From NCBI GenBank assembly GCA_948567375.1, contig OX419762.1, positions 56,934,841 to 56,998,840 of the forward strand: DNA of 64,000 bases, given 5' to 3'. Shown here one piece after another: positions 1 to 10,814 of this stretch (its first letter is position 1; every line of letters begins with the position of its first letter). The notes beneath the pieces are model-generated. The model did not search any database. It worked only from the letters and a program-made list of their open reading frames with translations, and was not told where the DNA came from. The DNA comes from Lunularia cruciata (lineage: Eukaryota; Streptophyta; Marchantiopsida; Lunulariales; Lunulariaceae). Both the position numbers and the translations under genes were made by a program.

Positions 1-689
1 CAAGGGAAGAGATGTCCCTACTTGGAGCTTATTATCCCTCCTCTCATAGTGGACTTACTTCTGGTAGTCCACAAAGGTACATCGAGAGATCACCTCTAGG
101 ATTCATATGTTTGTGAGAGTGGATTTAGTCAACCCTAGAGACCAAGTATACCATACGGACCCAATTAGCAACCAAAAGGATTGCAAAGTGCCATAGTCCT
201 AACTCTACCTTTAAAGCATTGCTATCTTTATTGGCCCTTCATGTTAGGTCAGGTGGGTGAGTATAGACCACAACCCAAGCACTATCATACTCTTGGCCAA
301 TACCATTCTCCGTTGATACTTTATCTACCTTATAGATTATCCATCCACCTAACATTGAGGATCTTCCTTCTCTCCTCCATGACTTCAAGATGAGAAGCTA
401 CAGTTTATGCAGTCTTTTTTTTTTCTCATGCTTTACTCTATTTCTTATGTTTCATGGAGAGAAAAAATGGGTGTGCCATAGGCAATGATTTTTGGATACC
501 TATATCAGTGTACCTCCCTAAAAATTCCATATTTTGGCTTTCCTTTTCTTTTTCCTTTTTTCAGCACATTACCTTAGGTCTTGTGCACCTTGGAGCAACT
601 TATCTGTTTGGCATATCTCATCTCCTTGCTCTTCTTGTAAAGGAGATATTTGGTTTTAACTCCATTATTATTGGGGATCTTATCCTTTG
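1..689. other. No recognised gene; probable upstream part of the LINE remnant
   Basis: Only short open frames occur here (for example 181-393 and 454-759, plus strand) and none resembles a family I know. Because a reverse-transcriptase remnant follows on the plus strand, this may be the eroded upstream part of the same element. That is inference from position only. Confidence 0.3.
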
Positions 690-1350
690 TTTAGTTTCAT
701 GTACTATTTATTTACAGTTTCATCACTCCATTTTCATCCTTATCAAACTTTTATGGTAATTTTAAGCTATGAGATTGTTATTGCTAACATAAGAGCATCC
801 TTGGACATCTATCTAGATTGGGTGGTTGTCCAAGTTGATATCTCTAATGACATTTCTTGTCCGGCTTTGTTTCATGCTCTTTGCTTAGTAGGGGATCAAA
901 TTCACTCCTTGATCCCATTTTTCCACACTTTCTATGACACAAAGACACTTTTGTTGTATTACCACCATATTACCATATGGAAGTCCACACATTTGGTATA
1001 TGTTCAGTGCACATACCAAGCAGATCCCCTAAGGAAGTCTTTATTTTACATAGCTCACTACATAGTTTTTCTAGAGGTTGCTGGTTGGTTTTACTTCATA
1101 TCTCTTCCCGTCCCTCTCAAATGATACCCATATCGTGGGCCTTTGGAAGATGCAGTTCAAGTTGTCTTTTGCATTCATACTTAGAGACCTTGGATTTATA
1201 GTGGATACCAGACTTGTAAATGCAAGGTTTGGTATCCACAAGCAATCCTCACTCCTTCAATCTTCCCATCAGGGTTTTAGTTTCCTAAGAGGTTTGATGG
1301 TTTTGGGTCTCCTCTAGGGAGGATGATATATGCAACTAGTTCATCTCCAA
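690..1350 (+). mobile_element. Decayed LINE-type reverse transcriptase
   Basis: Translating the plus strand in shifting frames gives the order expected for the palm of a plant non-LTR reverse transcriptase. First comes a segment reading DWVVVQVDISN (around 815-850). Next is a stretch with LIPFFHTFYDT (around 910-940) followed by LLYYHHI. Further on is LFPSLSNDTHIVG (around 1100-1140), whose SND sits where related elements have the catalytic ADD. The reading moves between frames at least twice, so the copy is dead. Such a protein would copy its own RNA at a nicked target in the nucleus. The family assignment rests on remembered motif order, not alignment. The endonuclease region and ends of the element were not found. 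Confidence 0.6.
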
Positions 1351-2020
1351 TATGTTGTTCTAGGCCATAGCCATGCTCATTTACACCTTTGGTTGGGGAA
1401 CACACATATAAACTTATGTGGTGTCTACTTTTTGCAAAAGTTGTATTTTGTTTCATTTTACTTCTTTTTGATGGAAAGCAATTTAATTTCATATTTAGGG
1501 GAAGAAACCTCTCCTATGGATATTTCTTTAGATTTCATCTTTACTTGTTTGAATGCAAAGAGGATGTCACCAAAGATCTATCAAAAACAAAAGAGCAGGT
1601 ATGAAGAAGTCAAGTTTAAAGAAGGGTCATGTACAAAGAGCACAACCACAAAGAATGTTGGAGCTAAAATTGAAGATCATACATTAATTTAGATGATGCC
1701 TCTAGCAAGATAAAGAATAGGCGCAAAGAGTTGATGGTGGGTGTTTGAGTATTCAATCTCTTACTAGTTGTTAGAATCTTTCTAGTTGAAGTCTCTTAAT
1801 AACAATATGGCCAAAGTAAAGAGAATGTTGAGGAAGAACCTGGAGATGATCCTTTCATCCCCAAGAATTGACAAATGTGCAATGGGAGCTAGGAGTGAGC
1901 TACTCCTGAACAAGCAACTTGTGTTTTTGCTCTAGAATTGGGAATTGGATTCACTTGCAATTGTTCAAGAGATGTAAAGGAGAAGTGAGACAAAAATTAG
2001 AGATTTTCAAGAAAATCCTT
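1351..2020. other. No recognised gene
   Basis: Two overlapping plus-strand open frames (1330-1692 and 1389-1604) are rich in aromatic and lysine residues and match nothing I recognise. The last part (1740-2020) is purine-rich and non-coding in all frames. It could be the tail of the LINE remnant or part of an LTR element that ends at the polypurine tract just downstream. Confidence 0.3.
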
Positions 2021-2060
2021 ACAATTGGGAGGAGGAGTGTTGGGGAATAATACTAGGAGG
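2021..2060 (+). other. Candidate polypurine tract and LTR start
   Basis: A run reading TTGGGAGGAGGAG is followed directly by TGTTGGGGAATAATAC. A purine tract abutting a TGTTGGGGAATA start is the usual look of the 3' polypurine tract and LTR start of plant LTR retrotransposons. I could not find the end of the LTR or a second copy in the window, so this may be a solo remnant or chance. Confidence 0.35.
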
Positions 2061-3290
2061 AGACTCAAGTCCCTCATGACCAATGACTGTAGATACAAAA
2101 TTTGGGCACATGGGAGCAGAATTCAAGATAGCTATTATGAATTCCTTTGTAGAGAAAAGATCAAAGAGCAAGGTTTGAATGGTTCATATCTACAAGGACC
2201 TTGCTTGCATGTACATTTTTTTAGTCTATTATGAGCTTTTTCTCCTAAAGCAAACTACCTAATTGACCATCAACTAGGCAATTTTCTTTGAGTAGTTCTT
2301 AAGAGGAAAACCTATCAATTGGGTCGATATGTTCTATTGGCATGCCCACTTCGTGATCAAGAAACTGTGGTACTAGGGAATTTCAACTTTTTTGTGTAGT
2401 TTTGTTTTGTTTTTCCTTATTTAGTGTAAAGAAAAGAGAGGAATTCCTTCCCTTAAGAAAGAAATTCCAAAAATCTATGTTTTGCATAAACAGATGGTTC
2501 TTTGGAAAATACTAATCTTTGCAAGATCAACATTTTTATGACGTATCCTTCATAAAATGTATTGATGGGAGAAATTGAGTTGGATCAAGAGAATGATGGA
2601 AATAAAAAACAGATTATTCTATGGAGCAAAAGCCATTCATCAATTTGGTAAGGAAAAACATGCATAGAAATTACAATTTTTTTATATGGCTTGGCTGATG
2701 TATGCATATGTCTACATTTGCACAAGATTTCATACATTAAAAAATGCTTGAAATAACAACTGACTGCAAACACTTACAATATATGTATGCTTGTACCTTG
2801 TCTCATTTATCTAGTTCTTACACATGTGGTGCAAATTGATCACACATATAACCCCTGGACTGTCTGGTATCAATGATACACATCACCTCACAAAGTTCCA
2901 CAAGTAGGATCCATTCTTGCAGCTTCCCGTAAGGTACATTCCTATAGGGGCCATTCCCATAGGACACATTTGTCACAAAATTCATGCGGACTTAACTTCT
3001 TTTCTAGAGCTCTATTTTACATGATCTTGGTGTCAATTGAAAGCTCTTGAGAAAATTCTTTTGAGAAAACTCTTCCAACAAGATAAGACACATCTCATTT
3101 TCATCTATATTCATAAAGAAATCACTCCCTATATGAATTGCCTTTTTATGAATTTCTATAAATGGGATCCAGTAATTTGAAGATCTCACCCATATTGACT
3201 CTTTAACATTCTTGTAGGATATTTTTCCCATAGAGCATTCTTGTCAGCCTCCACACTTAACAATATATTATTTGGAGTTTGATATTACTT
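2061..3290. other. No recognised gene
   Basis: AT-rich sequence with scattered short open frames on both strands (for example 2585-2773 and 3004-3231, minus). None reads as a known domain. The first ~450 bases could be the body of the LTR suggested at 2,037. The last part may be the 3' untranslated region of the minus-strand copia element to the right. Confidence 0.3.
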
Positions 3291-3329
3291 GTCAATGTAC
3301 AAGTTAATCAATTTACTTTGAAACAATTG

Positions 3330-3977
3330 CAACTATACATTGCTTGAGCTTCGCAATTATGACTACCTTGATGAATATATCTATGAGATTGCTTATTCTA
3401 GCAATCTTTACCAAATTAAATACTCCATAATCTATCAATTCACGAATGTAATGATACCGCAATTGAATATGCTTTGTTTGGCATGAAACACAAGATTATC
3501 TACAACACTGATAACATTTTGGCTACCACTAATGATTATATTGCCATCCTATCTCTTGCCTAGCTCTACCATAAAGTTTTCAAACCAGATTAAAGCCTAG
3601 TGTCCTTTACTATAGGTATTACATTTTAAAGGGATTTCATTCATGAATTTTGATAAAGGTTTAAATTATGATGGCCCTACGGGCCTTCAATTATTTTTCA
3701 ATCAGCTCCCACCCACAAAGCAAGAGATATCTTAAAACCTTCCTTGCTAGCCTATAGATGACTATGTACTTAATTTTCCATTGTAGATAGAGGAACGCCT
3801 TTTGCAATTGGGACATCTAATTAATGGCAGTACCACCCAATCTAAAGAAATACCATGTAGTGAACTTTCTATTGTCAAGTCTCTTCCCAAATTTGCATCA
3901 ATGAAGCCTCCTAAAACAATATCTATTTTTTTGAAGCAAAGTGCCTTATCGAATATACATTTCAAATAGTATAACAA
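3330..3977 (-). pseudogene. Copia RNase H remnant
   Basis: The minus frame 3977-3762 begins YYLKCIFDKALCF and continues VLGGFIDANLGRD. This is a decayed form of the copia RNase H entry in which a YLKGT...L.F block precedes a conserved YVDADLAGD-like catalytic segment. The first catalytic Asp region is recognisable (IDANL), but the frame breaks after about 70 residues. RNase H would degrade the RNA strand during cDNA synthesis. It lies directly after the reverse transcriptase, as expected. Confidence 0.65.
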
Positions 3978-3989
3978 CCATTTTCCTCC

Positions 3990-4900
3990 TTCCCAATGCT
4001 CTCGTCTTGGATTTTATATGAATCTACTTACAATTCCCATTGTACAAAGCAATATCTGGCCTAGTGCATATCATTACATAAATCAAACTGCCAATTATTG
4101 ATGCTTTGCTCATAAGGTACTTTGCTCATGTACTCTTTGTATTAATTCTTGGTGATTGCTCCTTAGAGAGTTTGAAGTGACTTCCCAAGGGAGTGATTTG
4201 AGTTGTAGCATTCAATAGACTTAATTTATCCATCCACTTCTTGTTGTACTTCTCTTGAGACAACTTCAAAGTATTGGTAAATCTGTCACCGCTAATCCTC
4301 ATTCCAAGTATCTATCATGAAGGACCTAGATCTTCCATTTCAAATATATCAAAAAATTGGCACTTTACCTTGTTGATTCCCTCATGTTAGATCCAACAAC
4401 CAACATATCATCAACACAAAGCAACAAGATGATGTATGAATGAAAAAATAACTTAATGTAGCAATAATGATCCATTTTGCATTTGGTATAACAATTAAAG
4501 GCCATAAAGCCATAAAATTCCAAGTACCATTTTTGAGAAGCCTATTTCAAACCATATAGGCTCTTCTTTAACTTGCCAACCATATCCTTATTTTAATGAT
4601 TTGAAACCGCTCTAGGTATGCCATATAGACATCCTCCTCAAAGTCTCCATGTAGAAATTTTATTTTTACATAAAGTTGCTCTAGATGCAAATCCTCTATA
4701 GTCTGTCACAAGACCAAAGATTAAGCTGATGGTAGTCATCTTAACTACGGGAGAGAAAATGTCATTGTAGAATAAACCTTTGGTCCATTGAAAACCTTTT
4801 GCTACAAGTCTGGCCTTGTATTGCTTACTTCAATCATGTTCTTCTTTGGCTCTATACACCCATGTATTCTACAATGCCTTCTTTCCTCTTGGCAACTAGG
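3990..4900 (-). pseudogene. Copia reverse transcriptase remnant
   Basis: On the minus strand the reading passes from WVYRAKEEHD and YKARLVAKG (about 4,880-4,790) through FSPVVKMTTI to KKSLYGLK (about 4,540). It then reaches LLCVDDMLVVG (about 4,430-4,390), which carries the catalytic VDD pair of copia reverse transcriptases, normally YVDDM. Several stops and frame shifts interrupt it. The motif order and spacing are typical, so the family call is solid even though the copy is dead. Confidence 0.8.
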
Positions 4901-5379
4901 TCAATGGCCAAGTCTCATTCTTTTCTAAAGATGACATCTCTTCCTTCTGCAAGTTCCCACTACAATTAGTCCTCCTTCTGCAATACCTTTGAGTAACACT
5001 AAGGTTCACTATTTTTTGTTAGGAGTAAGTAATACATGGATGAGGAATACATCTCTATTGGTTCTTAAAATTTAGTAGATCTACTCAAGTCAGTTATAGG
5101 CATGACAAGATTTGGTATGATCTCTCTAATTTCTATCAACCTCCTATTTCCTGTAACATCATTCATTCCTAAAATGTCTTCCAACACTACTTTTTCTTGA
5201 TTTTTTCTTGTTCTTTTGTAACCTTAGAACTTGATCCAAGCTTATTTTTGTACATGGTATTCTCATGGAATGACATCTCTACTTCTGAGCACTTTTCCAT
5301 CATCTTCATTCCAAAGACAATAACCCATGTCCTTTGATCTATAGTAATGAGAAAAAATTCTTTGACTTTGAATCAAGCT

Positions 5380-5960
5380 TGTCTCTATTACTATCTTGAT
5401 TCCTTGCATATAAGATAAAATTTGAGGTTCTTAAGTATGAGAGATTCACCTTCTAAACCCACCTCCATGACCATTCCTCCTCAAGGATCTTGAATCCCAA
5501 AGGGCTTGGGGGTCCTCAATTTATGAAGTATGTAGCAATGCTAATTAGTCTCATGCATCTAGCTCTCTCATTGAGAGTTCTATTCAAGTATTTAGCCGCA
5601 TCATTTTCTTGTGGTGTTTTAGAGAATTTTTTTATCATTATGATCCCAATCTTTGCACAATTTTCTCTAAACTCATTACTTCTATACTCATCGCTATTAT
5701 CAAATTTCAAGCACTTGATTCTCAAACCTGATTGATATTCAACCTCAAATTTCCATTGCTTGAAAACACTAAACACATCTTATTTATTTTTCAAAATATA
5801 AACCCATACCTTCTTGGTAGCATAATCTATGAAGGTGATGCTATAAAAAGATCCTCAAAGTGATTCAACTGAAGTAAGGCCATACACATCTATATGTATT
5901 AACTCTAGTTTTTCCATTGTGGTGCTCTTCTAGCCTTTGTGAGGGTAACTTGATTTTGCT
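5380..5960 (-). pseudogene. Copia integrase core remnant
   Basis: The minus frame 5776-5516 reads as a copia integrase core. It has FKQWKFEVEYQSG, then IKCLKFDNSDEY (the second catalytic Asp block, normally LRSDNGGEY), then TPQENDAAKYLNRTL (normally TPQQNGVAERMNRTL, where the Glu of the DDE triad sits). The catalytic Glu of AER is not kept here (AKY). Further downstream on the same strand, about 5,290-5,220, a segment like SRDMSFHENTMY marks the usual spacer before reverse transcriptase. Confidence 0.8.
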
Positions 5961-6362
5961 TGCCCAAAATATAGAGGTCACAAAAGCTAAGTTGAATAGT
6001 CTTCAACTTTGGGATCTTGCCATTGGCAGCTACTTGCTTCATACACTTCTCAATCATATTGCCATGGGATCAAAGGACAAATTTCATCAGTGACTATCAT
6101 CAAATGATCTGATTTTCCTATATAGAGTTCCAACCTATAGAGCTCCAACCTTCTATCCTCATGCCAAAATCAGATTCCTTGAGTAACCTTCCATTGAATA
6201 CTTTCAAAAGATGTTTGATATCCTTCCTCATCTAGCTGACCTATGGGAATCAAATTCCTCTTTATTCCAAGGACATATCTAACATTTATCAAATTCCATG
6301 TTGACCCTTAAGAGATCTTTAAATTCACATTGCCTTTTCCTTTGATAGACAAGGGCTTATTG

Positions 6363-6600
6363 TCAACAAGGTGAACCTTTGCACGGTTTCTTGGCAACAA
6401 AGTTATGCATTAATTCTTTGCAAGGAGTAAAGTGAAATAATTCACCATAATCTACAATCCAAGATTCTACAAGACACTCTTCATAACAAACAAGTGCATT
6501 CTCTTGTTGTATTGCTATGTTCATTGAGTTCTCCTCCTTCTTTGAACTTTTACATTGATTCCTAAAGTGACCAAGCTTATTGCAATTCAAAACACACAAT
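6363..6600 (-). pseudogene. Copia zinc knuckle and protease start
   Basis: The minus frame 6599-6363 opens with CNKLGHFRNQCKSSKK, a CCHC nucleic-acid-binding knuckle. About 45 residues later it reads WIVDYGELFHFTP, which aligns with the copia protease active site WIVDSGAS.HMT. The Ser next to the catalytic Asp is Tyr and the Gly-Ala is changed, so the protease is dead. The knuckle would bind genomic RNA in the virus-like particle. This is the gag-pol junction of the copia element. Confidence 0.75.
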
Positions 6601-6639
6601 TTCTTTATGTACTTCCTTGTGGCCTATTGACTCAATTCT

Positions 6640-7110
6640 CTTCCTTGACTTTGATCTATCATTTCTTTGACTCTAACCTTGTTGAGGTCTTCTACCTCTG
6701 CTCTCAACAAATAGCACCGCACTTGACAATTTTAAAGAATTACGTCTACAGATATCTTCATTGAGAATAAAGTCTTGTATACTCTCAAACTTGAGATCAA
6801 TTGATCTTGATGAACTACTCACTATTGTGACTATTTCTCCCCAACTATCAAATAATAACAATAATAGCAACAATGCTTGAACTTCATTATCAAATTTTTG
6901 GTTTAGATAGTAGCACACATTGTTGATGATGATGCAATTTTTTTTGGTTTTGATGATGGACTTGGTCTTTTCCTTGATAGTGAGGTATAGTGGTCAATAT
7001 ATTTGCAGGCATTGTTCCTTGACTCAATCTGCTTCTTGTACACCTTTCAAGGAACTCTCTAAATTTGAGACCCTTGAGAAGCTTGATCACAATATTGTGT
7101 TGGATCAAAT
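6640..7110 (-). pseudogene. Copia gag remnant
   Basis: The minus frame 6918-6673 contains DNEVQALLLLLLLFDSWGEIV, then FILNEDICRRN, then VESRGRRPQ. These match the central capsid block of copia gag: a helix ending in LL.SLPDSWE, a later ILNEE.RR block, and a basic run before the zinc knuckle. The neighbouring minus frame 7108-6890 covers the N-terminal side in another register (IKLLKGLKFREFLERC). The protein would form the particle shell; here it is shifted and truncated. Confidence 0.65.
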
Positions 7111-7224
7111 GGTTGTTGGCTCCAGGTTGAACTGATCAATGTTTGTCTCTTGTTGCTTTTGAAGGACTTCTCTAGTTAGGATTGAATCACCTTGTTCATG
7201 ATAAAGAATTGTGAGTAAACACAC

Positions 7225-7259
7225 GACCAAACACTTGACCAAAGGTCAAGTGTTTGGTC
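7225..7259. repeat. Perfect 16-bp palindrome with 3-nt loop
   Basis: GACCAAACACTTGACC is followed by AAA and then its exact reverse complement. The stem is perfect over 16 pairs, unusual in a region where everything else is decayed. It sits just upstream of the copia gag remnant. It could be the centre of a small fold-back element or a recent templated duplication. Confidence 0.7.
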
Positions 7260-7439
7260 ATGTTCTTGAGCCCATGGGCTGCCTTTCTCTTGATGATTGG
7301 TTTGGTACACTTCTTGTAGATGATATTAGATCCCACAATTTTGAAGACTCTTAAAGCAAATTTCTTAGTCATACACTTGGGGAACAACATATCAAGTAAG
7401 GATTTGGGTTTTGGAAACATTGTGGATGAGTTCCAATGT

Positions 7440-10110
7440 AGACTAGCAAATAATTAGAAAAAAATAGATATTCTAAAAATAGCTATGTGGATAAAATGGT
7501 TTGAAACAACAAATGTTAAAATTTCAAATCCATTATGTCTTGTGAGTGGAAGCAAAATGAGCAAGAAACTCCTTTTTATAAAATTCAAAACATTCATTCA
7601 CATTCAAGTTTGGGTATTTTACTCACTTAAATGGGATTATCAATGAAAAGTAGAATTCCACAATTTTTGGGAAATATTACAAAAAATTAAAAAAATGCAA
7701 TTCCAATAAATTTTACTCCCTATCCCTAGGTATCATATGCAAGTGATGGGTATGCACTACCAACATATCATTCATCTGCATCTAAAGCAAAAGCAAAGAC
7801 TATCAATACCTCTTACATTCTTTGACAAATGTTTCTTGGATTCAAGATCACTTGATTCGTCATTGTACTTTAATGAGCCAACACTGATGGATGAGTAAAG
7901 CCTAATGCACATAATGGAAAGGTGGACATATGCATACAATGAGGTGCATCCATGTCATTAGTGAAAAGTCTAGGGTTTTTCTTCAGTTTTGCAAGATATT
8001 TCTTCCTCCTATGTGCAAGTCACTTGCATTCTTGTGCTTGTTGTGACCATGAGTGGAGTTGAAGTGTAGTAACATGTTCAGTTGAGGGAAAATATAAGGT
8101 TAATAAGATCACAAAAGTGAACCAATCAATAAAAAATTACATCAACTTGAGCAATTTGAAGTATTAAGCGCATAGCTTAACATTGTTAGGCTAGAAGATA
8201 GCACATTTTTGTCTTTGGCCTTATGATTTTTGTGACAATTTGAAGGTTGAAAGACTAGCACCACCACTTTATTTGTGCTTTGAATACAAATAAAACAATA
8301 TATAATACCTAAAATTGGAGGTCAAGCATAAATTAATATGATAATTAGTCTCTTTATGAAAAATTCTGTTAGTAATATGTAATGCACAGAGTATCATATA
8401 CAACATCAGAATAGAAGTGGTTCTTACTAAATAATACAAGAGAAATTTCTCAGATGCAAGACCCGCTCTATCTTTGAGACTCTTGTACTCTTGCTAACAT
8501 TACATACTAAAACCTTATTGTTCTACCCTGACTAAAGGATGCAATTTTTCTTTGGTTTCTTGTTAACATCAAGAAGAAAAAAGGTTTTAAGGCTTTTTCT
8601 TCCCTAGACACCATATCTATATCTTAGTAATTGTAGAATTCTTGCTTGATAAAGATACAAGGAAGGTGATAAATTTTTGCATCTGGTTGGCCCTTGGAAT
8701 GAGCTAAGAAAAATACATTATACCACCATTGTAGAAGGAAAATCTTGCATGCATGATAGATAAATAAACATTCAATTGTAATACCTTTCAAAATCCTTTT
8801 GATTCTATAATTTTTAGCGCAAAAGATCCTTTCTAAAAGAAAAATACCAAGTAAACTATGACTCCTTATCATAACATTCAATCTTATTGGAGACAAGCAA
8901 AAGTTATCTCTCTTTCAAATCAAATGCTTGGAGGACCTTAAGTACTTAGATACCTTAAAAGTAAAAAAAATTTGAGGTTGTTAATAGGATATTCATAGGA
9001 TGTTCTTTCACAACATATACATCTTGTGGGTGGAAATTTTTTAGGTATGCTTGGTGACAATAATCTTGAACTATAACATTTATATAAAGTAAATGTCAAA
9101 CTTTGCATAGATAGAGAACCTCTCTCCTAACTTTGAGTGTCATGTCGTGCTCTAGAGTAAATCCTATAAAGGGATGAACTGGTTTGGGTTTACTCCTCAA
9201 CATAAAATTCAGGGAAGAGATATAAGAAGAATGGGAAGAATCAAGAGAAATTATTACTCCAGGTTCTAGATCCACATGAAGCAGGGAAACCCATTGTTTA
9301 TTCATCTTCCTTTTCCCTTGATGATGACTTTAATACTATGTTAGAAGTACAAGGTGATTTGACACTCTTGCTTGAAAAGCTATGATCAAGAGAGAGAGTC
9401 AAGAACATGAAAATCAAAACAATCTCATGGAGAGAAAAGGGAGGACTCATAAGTACAAGGAGGAGAAAACCAGAATTTTATTTGGTCAACTTTTTGTTGA
9501 AGTTCATAAAAAAGAACTTATGTTTAGACGTTGAAGTACGTTAAAAAACACTTGTTTTTTTGTTGAAGATATGAAAGGAGATGCAAAAGGATACAATGAA
9601 AAATTGAGCAAATAAATGAGGGAAATATATATCACAATAGGTCTTTGAGCCATTTTTGGTGTTGCACTAATTGTGTTTGGTAAAAATTGGTGACATTGAT
9701 ATAATAACCATATATTGAAACCCATACAATGTTGAGCAGAGAACCTAATCTTGGCCAAAGAATTTGGAAGCGGACCTATTTGTGTAACATCTTTACCCAA
9801 GGTATACATGATGAACTTGCTTGCCATCTTGATATGCTTTAGAGTGTACAGTTATGTATTGCATACCTCTAAAATCATCTTGGAAAAACAATAAGCTTGC
9901 TCTTGATTATCAAGAGTAATTTTTTCTTTATAAATTTGAGATATAGAAGGAAATTTTTTAGCTATCTATGATAGCCTAGTGTCAACAAACTAATAGTAAA
10001 AATGATAAGAATAGGTAGTTTCTCTCATGATATGGGTCGGGATTAGCCAAAATCAAAGAGAAATGTCACTATCTTGTAGTTCATTTATTATTTCCTATCT
10101 AATTTCTTGA
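7440..10110. other. No recognised gene
   Basis: Low-GC sequence without recognisable coding. Minus-strand open frames at 8624-8896, 9096-9305 and 9504-9827 are up to 107 codons long but match no family I know and are not accompanied by consistent splice sites. I see no clear repeat structure here. Confidence 0.35.
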
Positions 10111-10215
10111 GCCAAAACCACTCCTAAAAGAGGATAGTGTCACTCTTTATCGTGCATAACAAAAAGGAAAAAATGGAAATCACTTTCACCACAACTCTAT
10201 TCCAAATTATTCATG
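10111..10215. repeat. Shared non-coding block R, copy a
   Basis: This segment resembles blocks at 31,743-31,860 and 58,051-58,145. All three run from an ACCACTCC/CAACTCCC motif, through a GTAGTGT/TAATGAC stretch, to a purine-rich run and an ATCACTTTCAC-like end. Each lies to the left of a minus-strand copy of the coiled-coil ORF family, so it is probably part of the 3' non-coding region or LTR of that element. Confidence 0.5.
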
Positions 10216-10814
10216 TAGGTAATGGTTTTCTTCAAACCAAATGTCACTTCATGCCAAAGGTTGCCACTTTGAAGGCTACATGCATTCCAGAAGGCACAAC
10301 TCTAGAAGAGTCTTGGTATCAGTTGACTAAGTTGCTTTGTGTTTCCGTGAAACTTTCAATGCTCTAGGCTAGGAAAACCGTTCAATACATTGCCTTGCTA
10401 TTTCAAAACCATAAGGATTAAACACCCCAAACAAGTGCAAATATCATCTTGCCCTCAAGCACATGCATTCCTACTTGCAGGTTCCTCACCACTAGTCAGT
10501 AAAATCATTCAATCTATACTCAACGTGCACAAAAAAAGCAATATAGAGCTTAGAAGGTACCTTTGCTAGTTTCCTTGATTACCAAAAAGTGAACTCAATT
10601 TAAATTAGGCTTATGCCTTGAGTATGTTCTTTGACTCCACCTTGAAGGGATCTAATGGTTTTAGTCTCTCAAAAATCTTGATTTTGGCATCTTAAATGTA
10701 CATTACTAATCCTAGCTCCCTACATGATCTTAACCTAAAGCAACTTACTTAAGTGTCCCCCGCATGTTAAGGAATGTGTCAATCCTTTCCTTGTAACAAT
10801 GTGTGCCTTCAGGC

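Larger units (their letters stand above)
3300..7110 (-). mobile_element. Decayed Ty1/copia retrotransposon, gag to RNase H
   Basis: Read on the minus strand, pieces of a copia polyprotein occur in the family order gag, zinc knuckle, protease, integrase, reverse transcriptase, RNase H. Integrase before reverse transcriptase separates copia from Ty3/gypsy. Nearly every domain is broken by stops or frame changes, so no product is expected. LTRs and primer site could not be placed: the expected flanks (about 2.8-3.3 kb and 7.1-7.5 kb) show no convincing matching pair. Individual domains are listed separately. Confidence 0.8.
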
